The notes below the pieces were generated by a model. That model searched no databases and was not told the DNA's origin. It worked only from the letters and a program-made list of their open reading frames with translations. 8,096 nt of DNA from Verrucomicrobiota bacterium (GTDB lineage Bacteria; Verrucomicrobiota; Verrucomicrobiia; Chthoniobacterales; UBA10450): the NCBI GenBank assembly GCA_003219925.1, contig QHQU01000073.1, forward strand, positions 1 through 8,096. The letters run 5' to 3'. A program made the position numbers and the translations under genes. This document shows, piece after piece, positions 1 through 5,264 of the stretch; position 1 is the stretch's first letter, and each line of letters starts with the position of its first letter.

Positions 1-2
1 AG

Positions 3-311
3 ATCAATCCCACGCAATCCGACGGCCAGTTCACCGATATTGGACCGAGTTATCGCGCCGCCATCTTTGTGCAGAACGACGAAGAGCGAAAGATCGCGGA
101 AGCATCAAAGGCAAAGCTGGCGGCCTCTGGCCGGTTCGACAAACCGATTGTAACTGAGATTTTGCCGTCGATGAAATTCTGGCCGGCGGAAGAGTATCAT
201 CAAAAGTATTATCAGCAGAACCCAACCGACTTTGAGATGTTTGAAGTTGGCTCCGGGCGAAAGGCGTTTGAAAAGAAGAAGTGGACCGATGCGAAGCCTG
301 ACACTCGTTAG
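3..311 (+). CDS. msrA: Peptide methionine sulfoxide reductase MsrA, C-terminal part (5' end outside window)
   Basis: This is the last 102 codons of an open frame that enters from the left edge and ends at TAG 309-311. MsrA reduces methionine-S-sulfoxide in free methionine and proteins, using thioredoxin to recycle its cysteines. The visible part matches the C-terminal half of the family: an NPTQ segment just inside the edge, then DIGPSYRAAIF (the usual D-x-G-x-Q/S-Y-R-S/A-A-I-F), an EERKIAEASKAKL helix, PIVTEILP, FWPAEEYHQKYYQQNP (the conserved AE-x-YHQ-x-Y) and a basic tail with GSGR. The catalytic GCFW motif lies outside the window and cannot be checked. The GTG at 69 is internal to the conserved domain and is not a start. 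No second (MsrB) domain follows the stop. The gene converges with the minus-strand gene at 421-882. Family assignment is firm; which MsrA subtype this is cannot be said from the fragment. Confidence 0.9.
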   Translation: MNPTQSDGQFTDIGPSYRAAIFVQNDEERKIAEASKAKLAASGRFDKPIVTEILPSMKFWPAEEYHQKYYQQNPTDFEMFEVGSGRKAFEKKKWTDAKPDTR

Positions 312-374
312 CCTCCTCACGGGATTCGCACCTGAACGCTCGTTCCTCCGTTAGGAGACAGGGCAGGGTGTGAC

Positions 375-404
375 AGAGGGGCCGGAACCGAACCTTGCCC
401 CTCT
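375..404. terminator. Candidate bidirectional terminator hairpin between convergent genes
   Basis: AGAGGGGC at 375-382 pairs perfectly with GCCCCTCT at 397-404, giving an 8-bp GC-rich stem with a 14-nt loop. It sits in the 109-bp gap between the msrA stop (311) and the end of the minus-strand gene (421), where a shared terminator is expected. The tail on the plus strand (TACCTTGTGT) is only moderately T-rich, and there is no T-run on the minus side, so intrinsic termination is plausible but not strong. Confidence 0.45.
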
Positions 405-420
405 TACCTTGTGTAAATGT

Positions 421-882
421 CTAGAAGCGCTGCACCTTGGTCGACGGCTCGACGAAATCCGCCTGGCTCACTGAGAGGTTTTCTTTAAGATGCCTCGATA
501 ATTCCTTAGCCAAAATAATCGCGATCGACTTTGCGTCCCGGGTGTAAACCGGAATAGGGAACCCACCGGCGTTGCGGTCGTATCCGTAGATCGTGCCGTC
601 CGTTTCCCAAACGCAATAGGCGTGACCGGCGGGATGGTTGGCATAACGGACGAGAAGAATTTTCGCCCAAAAGTTTTTTTCCAAGTTGTGTTGGGTTTTG
701 ACCGCCGCCAGATAGTTGCAGGCCGAGACGACGCAACCGTTGAGAACGATGAGATCGTCTGCGCTGGGACTAAGCATTACGTTCTGGCGACAAGCGCCAA
801 TGCCGTAGCCGGTCAGGGCGATAAAAAGATAGATCGCGACATGGCGGGCGATGCGAGTTTTCATAAAAAGTGGGGACGACAC
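421..882 (-). CDS. Small exported protein, probable lipoprotein, family not recognised (possible Cys/His/Asp hydrolase fold)
   Basis: This 153-residue protein is not one I recognise. The N-terminus has basic residues (MKTRIAR) followed by a hydrophobic stretch ending in GIGAC, a loose lipobox with Cys31 as the possible lipidated residue, so export to the envelope is likely. The mature part has an ordered set of candidate catalytic residues: Cys50 and Cys55 at the start of a helix (NGCVVSACNYLA), His87 in GHAYCVWE, and Asp102 in YGYDRN. This resembles the Cys-His-Asp order of papain-like or transglutaminase-like cysteine hydrolases, but that is inference from pattern only. The longest start is GTG at 882, preceded by AAAGG (892-888) with 5-nt spacing. 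The ATG at 864 would give a more typical signal peptide beginning MKTR but has no ribosome site. The gene stands alone, converges with msrA and diverges from the nuo operon, so the neighbours give no functional hint. Confidence 0.7.
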   Translation of the reverse strand: MSSPLFMKTRIARHVAIYLFIALTGYGIGACRQNVMLSPSADDLIVLNGCVVSACNYLAAVKTQHNLEKNFWAKILLVRYANHPAGHAYCVWETDGTIYGYDRNAGGFPIPVYTRDAKSIAIILAKELSRHLKENLSVSQADFVEPSTKVQRF

Positions 883-894
883 TGCTACCTTTGA

Positions 895-1272
895 GAGGTG
901 ATTGCTATTAGGTTATAGAAATTATAGCAAAGCCACATCCGCGGTGAAGGAAAATCGCTGGGACTGGCCCTTCGCCGCTGTAAGTCCTTGATTTCTAGTT
1001 CCCACGGTCTCTAAGAGGTCCCTCAACATTCGTCTGATTTCCTCGCTAAAGGTCAGCCGCCTTTGCTCCCCGGATCATCCCGTGTGCGCATTTACTCGAT
1101 ACAGCAAGGCGCAATTGGATCAAGCGATGCCCGTCTCAAAAGCGAGAGCCGGTAAGTTCCGCGGCAAACTTCGGGTTCGCTAGGGGATGGCTCGGTTCCC
1201 CGGATTCCTAAGTTCGACCTTTTGCGCTTGCGCGCGCGACGCGACTCGCGAGCATAAACACACGCCCTCGCC
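895..1272. other. Gene-free leader region upstream of nuoD
   Basis: About 380 bases lie between the divergent minus-strand gene and nuoD. The left end carries the minus-strand promoter. In the rest I find no convincing protein-coding frame, tRNA or other RNA gene. There are two small hairpin candidates: GGGGA/TCCCC (1183-1187 with 1197-1201) and CGCGA/TCGCG (1235-1239 with 1246-1250), the second about 20 nt before the nuoD start. A promoter for the nuo operon must probably lie here, but I cannot pick a convincing -35/-10 pair. Notably, no nuoC, nuoB or nuoA sequence is seen. Confidence 0.6.
921..948 (-). promoter_or_regulatory. Sigma-70-like promoter for the minus-strand exported-protein gene
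   Basis: On the minus strand, TATAAT (926-921) is a perfect -10 hexamer. TTCACC (948-943) matches four of six positions of the -35 consensus, with a 16-bp spacer. Transcription would start near 914, leaving a leader of about 30 nt before the GTG at 882. The position and short leader fit the gene well. No obvious operator lies around it. Confidence 0.55.
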
Positions 1273-2544
1273 ATGCCTTTTACCACGCGCGAAATTGAAA
1301 ATCCTGATCCGGTCACTCGAGTGGTCGCGGCGGACGCGGCGATGCGCAATCAACAGGCTGAGCAATCGGGGGATGACATCGGCGAAAAGATGGTGCTCAA
1401 CATGGGACCGTCGCACCCAGCCACTCACGGAGTGTTGCGACTCGTGCTCGAACTCGATGGTGAAATCATTACCAAGGCGACGCCGGACGTCGGTTTCCTG
1501 CATCGTGGTGACGAAAAAATCGCGGAGAACATGCAGTACAATCAGTTTGTTCCTTACACCGACCGCCTCGATTACCTCGCCCCGCTGGCCAACAATGTCG
1601 CTTACGCCCTGGCGGTGGAGAAATTGATGGGCTGGGAAATCCCGCCACGGGGCAAAGCCATTCGCGTGATCTGCTGCGAAGTCGCCCGCATTTCCTCCCA
1701 CCTTATGGGGTTAGGCGCGATGGCGCTCGATCTTGGCGCGATGACCGTGTTCCTTTACACTTTTGAGGAACGCGAGAAAATCTACGACTTGTGTGAATTG
1801 TTAACCGGCGCGCGTTTCACTACCAGTTATACTCGCGTAGGCGGACAGATTCGCGATTTGCCGGCGAATTTCATTCCGCAATTGGGAAAATTCCTCGAGA
1901 CATTTGGCCCGAAGCTTGATGAATGCGACAACCTCCTCACCCGCAATCGCATTTTTGTCGATCGCACCCGCGATATCGGAGTAATTCCGCGCGATCGCGT
2001 TATTGCGTATGCCCTTTCGGGCCCAAATCTGCGTGGCAGCGGCATCGAACACGATTTGCGGCGGAAGCATCCTTATCTCGATTATGATCAATATGACTTC
2101 GAGGTAGTGACCGGCGCGACAGGCGACTGCTACGATCGCTATCTAGTTCGGATCGAGGAGATGCGGCAGAGCGCCAAAATTTTATGGCAGGTGATCGACA
2201 AATTGCCAAGTGGTCCGATTAACGTAGCGGATTGGAAAAATATGCTGCCGCCGAAATCGCGGGTCATGACAAAGATGGAAGAATTGATTCACCATTTCAT
2301 TGTCGTGACCGAGGGTTTAAAAGCGCCGCCAGGCGAGATTTATTTCGCGGCGGAGAATCCGAAGGGCGAGCTCGGTTTTTACATCAATAGCCGTGGCGGT
2401 GGTGTTCCGCACCGGCTCAAAATCCGCGCGCCATCGTTTGTCAACCTCAGCATCCTGCCGGAATTGCTGCCGGGTTGCATGATGAGTGATGTGGTAGCGA
2501 TTTTAGGCAGTTTAGACTTCGTAATGGGAGAATGCGATCGATGA
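1273..2544 (+). CDS. nuoD: NADH-quinone oxidoreductase subunit D (NuoD, 49-kDa homologue)
   Basis: NuoD is the peripheral-arm subunit of complex I that forms, with NuoB and NuoH, the site where electrons from cluster N2 reduce quinone. The 423-residue product has the usual length for an unfused NuoD. Seen motifs are NMGPSHPATHGVLR (43-56), GFLHRGDEKIAE (74-85), TDRLDYLAPLANNVAYALAVEKL (starting at 96), ALDLGAMTVF (151-160), RVGGQIRDLP (188-197), and the C-terminal SLDFVMGECDR. By family knowledge the quinone-binding His and Tyr are His38 and Tyr87 in Thermus Nqo4. Here His52 and Tyr101 occupy the matching motifs with the same spacing of 49. The start at 1273 gives a roughly 40-residue lead before the first conserved block. 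It lacks a Shine-Dalgarno site, and ATG 1342 (Met24) is an alternative. NuoD is normally preceded by, or fused to, NuoC; neither is true here. The stop codon overlaps the next start (ATGA at 2541-2544). Confidence 0.96.
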   Translation: MPFTTREIENPDPVTRVVAADAAMRNQQAEQSGDDIGEKMVLNMGPSHPATHGVLRLVLELDGEIITKATPDVGFLHRGDEKIAENMQYNQFVPYTDRLDYLAPLANNVAYALAVEKLMGWEIPPRGKAIRVICCEVARISSHLMGLGAMALDLGAMTVFLYTFEEREKIYDLCELLTGARFTTSYTRVGGQIRDLPANFIPQLGKFLETFGPKLDECDNLLTRNRIFVDRTRDIGVIPRDRVIAYALSGPNLRGSGIEHDLRRKHPYLDYDQYDFEVVTGATGDCYDRYLVRIEEMRQSAKILWQVIDKLPSGPINVADWKNMLPPKSRVMTKMEELIHHFIVVTEGLKAPPGEIYFAAENPKGELGFYINSRGGGVPHRLKIRAPSFVNLSILPELLPGCMMSDVVAILGSLDFVMGECDR

Positions 2545-2828
2545 AAGTAATCTCTGCAGTTTTCTGGGCGATCCTGGTTTTGGCCGCGTGCAACCGCAAT
2601 GTCATGACCGGATCGAAGCTGACACTCGACAATTATAACCAGATCACGACGGGCATGAGCAAGGCACAGGTGGAAAAGATTTTGGGTCCGCCGATGTCGA
2701 TGGAGACGAAAGACATGCTCATCTTCAAGAAGACGATCTGGCGTTACGAAGACGGACAGAAGTTCGCCCAGATTACGTTTAAGAACGACGAGGTGGACGG
2801 CAAGGACACCAATCTTGGCACGCAATGA
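2541..2828 (+). CDS. Small BamE/SmpA-like lipoprotein, first of a tandem pair
   Basis: This 95-residue protein has a clean lipoprotein signal: MKVISAVFWAILVLAACN, lipobox LAAC, with Cys17 as the predicted lipidated residue. It is therefore probably anchored in the inner or outer membrane facing the periplasm. The mature part carries ITTGMSKAQVEKILGPP (35-51), the helix signature of the SmpA/OmlA/BamE fold, then beta-strand-like segments (KKTIWRYEDG, FAQITFKNDEV). BamE itself is an outer-membrane assembly factor, but many small lipoproteins share this fold, so a BamE function is not claimed. I chose ATG 2541 because it makes a 4-bp ATGA overlap with the nuoD stop and has GGGAG at 2526-2530 with 10-nt spacing. 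ATG 2532 would add only MRS and has no room for a ribosome site. It is about 45% identical over 57 residues to the next gene product. Its position between nuoD and nuoEF is unusual. Confidence 0.88.
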   Translation: MKVISAVFWAILVLAACNRNVMTGSKLTLDNYNQITTGMSKAQVEKILGPPMSMETKDMLIFKKTIWRYEDGQKFAQITFKNDEVDGKDTNLGTQ

Positions 2829-3103
2829 AGAGCACCCGCCTCCGGATTATCCTGCTTCTCGTTAGCGCGCTGTTCTTCTCATGCAGCGGGCAGCGTCTTA
2901 CCCAGGCCAATGTCGACCAGGTGACCGAAGGAATGAGCAAGAAACAGGTGGAATCCATTCTTGGTCCGCCGACGGCTGTCGAAACCAAGGATTTTATGCT
3001 GCTTAAACGCACAACCTATCTTTATCGCCAACCCAATGGCACGGTGACGGTGTTGTTTAAGGACGACAAGGTAGCGGCGAAATCGAGCACGCTTCCCAAG
3101 TAG
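2825..3103 (+). CDS. Small BamE/SmpA-like lipoprotein, second of a tandem pair
   Basis: This 92-residue protein is a paralogue of the preceding gene product. Its signal sequence (MKSTRLRIILLLVSALFFSC) ends in an acceptable lipobox, FFSC, with Cys20 predicted to be lipidated. The mature domain has VTEGMSKKQVESILGPP, then VETKDFMLLKRTTYLYR and VTVLFKDDKV, aligning without gaps to the first copy (about 26 of 57 positions identical by eye). The start overlaps the preceding stop by 4 bp (ATGA at 2825-2828) and has no clear Shine-Dalgarno site, so translation is probably coupled to the upstream copy. The stop is followed after 13 nt by nuoEF. The two copies differ most in the signal peptide and C-terminus, as expected of a tandem duplication that has diverged. 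A role in complex I assembly, or a passive passenger role, would both fit; the sequence does not decide. Confidence 0.87.
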   Translation: MKSTRLRIILLLVSALFFSCSGQRLTQANVDQVTEGMSKKQVESILGPPTAVETKDFMLLKRTTYLYRQPNGTVTVLFKDDKVAAKSSTLPK

Positions 3104-3116
3104 GCGACCGATTGTT

Positions 3117-5129
3117 ATGGCTTCGACCGCGACGAAAATTCCGGCGGAATTAAAGCGGCAAGTGGATGCTGCAATTGCTCAATATCCCCCCGAGCGAAAA
3201 CGAAGCGCGGCTTTGCCATTGCTGCATCTCTGGCAGGAACGTTTCGGTTTTATCAGCGACGAAGGGATTAATTGGATTGCGGACAAGCTGGAGCTACAAC
3301 CGATCAACATTCTCGAATTGGTGACCTTTTATCCGATGTTGCGGCAAAAAAGCGCCGGCAAAACCCATATTCGCGTTTGCCGGACGCTTAGTTGTGCCAT
3401 GGCCGGAAGCTATCGTGTTATGGAAAACCTTTACGCGGCGGCTGGCATCGCGCGCGGACCTAACGGTCTTCACGATCCATTTCTCGTTAGCAAGGATGGA
3501 AAAGTGAGCGTCGAATTCGTGGAGTGTCTGGCCAGCTGCGGCACCGCCCCGGTTTGCATGGTGGACGACGAGTTACGCGAAAACGTCGATCCAAACGCGG
3601 TGGCCGATCTTTTTCTCGGTCGAACACGTGTTACACCGGAGTCGGGCCAGGGCAGCGGATTAAACATCAACAGCCAGGCCTCGCCTCATCCTCTCGAGCG
3701 CCGGCTCGTCTTCAAAAATATTGGTCGCCCGGATTGGACGACCGACATTGATTGTTACCTCGATGATGGCGGCTACCAGGAGTTGAAAAAAGCCGTTACC
3801 ATGTCGCGGACGGACATTCTTAACGAGGTTAAGACTTCGGCGTTGCGCGGACGTGGTGGCGCTGGTTTCCCAACCGGGGTGAAGTGGAGCTTTATTAAGC
3901 CGGACGAGAAGAAGCCGGTGTATCTGATTTGCAATGCCGACGAGTCGGAGCCTGGCACCTTCAAGGATCGTTACATTATTCATCAGGATCCGCACCAGCT
4001 GCTCGAGGGCGTCTTGATTTCCTGTTACGCCCTCAATGTCCACACCGCTTACATATATATAAGGGGCGAGTTTCCCGAGGGCACAAAGATCCTCAAGCGC
4101 GCCATCGAGGAAGCGCGGGCGAAGAAGTTTCTGGGTAAGAATATTCTCGGTTCCAACTTTGACGTCGAAGTCTTTATTCATCGCGGCGCCGGCGCCTACA
4201 TTTGCGGTGAGGAAACGGGGCTGATCGAATCGCTCGAAGGCAAGCGCGCTTACCCGCGGATCAAACCACCTTATTTTCCCGCGGTGCTCGGTCTCTATAT
4301 GTGCCCGACCATTGTCAATAACGTCGAAACGCTCTGTCATGTGAAGCATATCATCGCGATGGGCGGCGCGGAATATTCGCGACTCGGCCGGCCCGGCAAT
4401 ACCGGCACGCGGATTGTCTGCGTCAGCGGCGATGTCGTCCGCCCCGGTTACTTCGAGATCGAAGTCGGCGCCGTAACGATGGGACAATTGATCTATGAAA
4501 TGGCGGGCGGGATGAAGTTCGGGCGACAACTCCGAGCCGTCGTTCCCGGCGGAAGTTCGGCCAAGGTATTGCGCGCAGACGAACGCTTCAAATTAAAGGA
4601 CAAACAGTCGGATGGCTCCACTATAGAGCGCGAAATTTCGATCGATGAAATTCCGATGGACTTCGATTCACTGGCCGCCTGCGGCTCGATGGCGGGTTCT
4701 GGCGGGGTCATTGTGCTAGATGATTCGCGCGACATGGTTTGGGCCCTTAACAACATTAACGAGTTCTATGCTCACGAATCGTGTGGACAATGCACTCCCT
4801 GCCGCGAAGGCGCGCTCTGGATGAAAAAAATTACGGATCGAATGCTGCTCGGTGGCGGTGTGATGCAGGATCCAGGGACTCTGAAAACGGTGGCGGATAA
4901 CATCGCCGGTCGCACCATCTGTGCCTTCGGAGAGGCCTGCGCCTGGCCCACCCAAAGTTTTGTCGAGAAATTTCCAGAAGATTTCGCCGCGCGTGCAAAA
5001 AAATCAGCTCCACCCCCATTGCCCCCGGAATACACACCCGAGGAACTCATCGCGAAGGGAAAAATCTCAACGGTTCCACTGGCACACGACCCCGGTTGGG
5101 AAAAAGCCGGCACCGCCGGGACTATTTGA
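3117..5129 (+). CDS. nuoEF: Fused NADH-quinone oxidoreductase subunits E and F (NuoE-NuoF)
   Basis: A single 670-codon frame carries both flavoprotein subunits of complex I. Residues 1 to about 165 are NuoE (24-kDa homologue) with the thioredoxin-like [2Fe-2S] N1a ligands Cys88, Cys93, Cys137 and Cys141 (C-x4-C and C-x3-C). Residues from about 190 onward are NuoF (51-kDa homologue), which oxidises NADH. It shows the FMN loop LRGRGGAGFPTG (243-254), CNADESEPGTFKDR (272-285), GAGAYICGEET (357-367), and N3 [4Fe-4S] ligands Cys556, Cys559, Cys562 (SCGQCTPC) and Cys602. The linker (about 168-190) is Gly/Ser/Pro-rich. No in-frame ATG, GTG or TTG occurs between codon 3600 and codon 3783, so a separate NuoF start at the domain border is unlikely. 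The C-terminus has a 45-residue Pro/Lys-rich extension. The ribosome site before ATG 3117 is weak. The gene lies 13 nt after the second lipoprotein and 135 nt before nuoG. Confidence 0.95.
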   Translation: MASTATKIPAELKRQVDAAIAQYPPERKRSAALPLLHLWQERFGFISDEGINWIADKLELQPINILELVTFYPMLRQKSAGKTHIRVCRTLSCAMAGSYRVMENLYAAAGIARGPNGLHDPFLVSKDGKVSVEFVECLASCGTAPVCMVDDELRENVDPNAVADLFLGRTRVTPESGQGSGLNINSQASPHPLERRLVFKNIGRPDWTTDIDCYLDDGGYQELKKAVTMSRTDILNEVKTSALRGRGGAGFPTGVKWSFIKPDEKKPVYLICNADESEPGTFKDRYIIHQDPHQLLEGVLISCYALNVHTAYIYIRGEFPEGTKILKRAIEEARAKKFLGKNILGSNFDVEVFIHRGAGAYICGEETGLIESLEGKRAYPRIKPPYFPAVLGLYMCPTIVNNVETLCHVKHIIAMGGAEYSRLGRPGNTGTRIVCVSGDVVRPGYFEIEVGAVTMGQLIYEMAGGMKFGRQLRAVVPGGSSAKVLRADERFKLKDKQSDGSTIEREISIDEIPMDFDSLAACGSMAGSGGVIVLDDSRDMVWALNNINEFYAHESCGQCTPCREGALWMKKITDRMLLGGGVMQDPGTLKTVADNIAGRTICAFGEACAWPTQSFVEKFPEDFAARAKKSAPPPLPPEYTPEELIAKGKISTVPLAHDPGWEKAGTAGTI

Positions 5130-5187
5130 TATGAATCGTCCTCGTGCTCTTACGATTATAAACGTGAGGCTGATCAAACGCCACCTG

Positions 5188-5243
5188 CCCTCACCCTCTT
5201 CCTCTCCCACTGGGAGAGGAAGAGGCGAAGCGCCAGGTGAGGG
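5188..5243. repeat. Palindromic REP/MITE-like intergenic repeat within the operon
   Basis: A perfect 15-bp inverted repeat (5195-5209 with 5211-5225, centred on 5210, arms CCTCTTCCTCTCCCA and TGGGAGAGGAAGAGG) is nested in an outer pair, CCCTCAC (5188-5194) with GTGAGGG (5237-5243). An 11-nt bulge, CGAAGCGCCAG, lies on the right side. Sequences of this CCCTCACCC...CTCTCCC type recur as dispersed palindromes in many bacterial genomes, and their translation gives the familiar Ser/Pro/Gly/Arg-rich spurious peptides. In RNA it would fold into a stable hairpin between nuoEF and nuoG. It lacks a T-run, so it is more likely a processing, stability or partial-attenuation element, or an inert repeat, than a full terminator. 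Confidence 0.8.
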
Positions 5244-5250
5244 AGCTGGT

Positions 5251-5255
5251 AGGAG
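5251..5255 (+). promoter_or_regulatory. Ribosome binding site of nuoG
   Basis: AGGAG at 5251-5255 lies 9 nt before ATG 5265 and is the best-placed Shine-Dalgarno sequence in the operon. A second AAGGAG at 5257-5262 is only 2 nt from the ATG, too close to be the working site. The strong site fits the fact that nuoG is separated from nuoEF by 135 nt and so cannot rely on translational coupling. Confidence 0.65.
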
Positions 5256-5264
5256 TAAGGAGCA

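Noticed and set aside
1100..1185. tRNA-like appearance (GGGTTCG segment with small stems) upstream of nuoD
   Set aside because: No acceptor stem, D-arm and anticodon arm could be paired around it. It is a chance match to the T-loop consensus.
1222..1258. TTGCGC ... CATAAA as a nuoD promoter
   Set aside because: The spacers (25 or 19 bp depending on which TTGCGC is used) and the poor -10 hexamer make it no better than chance.
1187..1627. Plus-strand 146-residue frame overlapping the nuoD start
   Set aside because: It overlaps the strongly conserved NuoD coding frame for over 350 bases and translates to Arg/Ser/Thr-rich low-quality sequence.
2532..2540. Upstream ATG (2532) as start of the first lipoprotein
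   Set aside because: It adds only Met-Arg-Ser and places GGGAG (2526-2530) 1 nt from the ATG, while ATG 2541 has correct spacing and the typical ATGA overlap with nuoD.
3660..4529. 289-residue antisense frame opposite nuoEF
   Set aside because: It lies wholly inside a gene with clear family motifs, and its own translation shows no recognisable domain. Long antisense frames are common opposite GC-rich genes.
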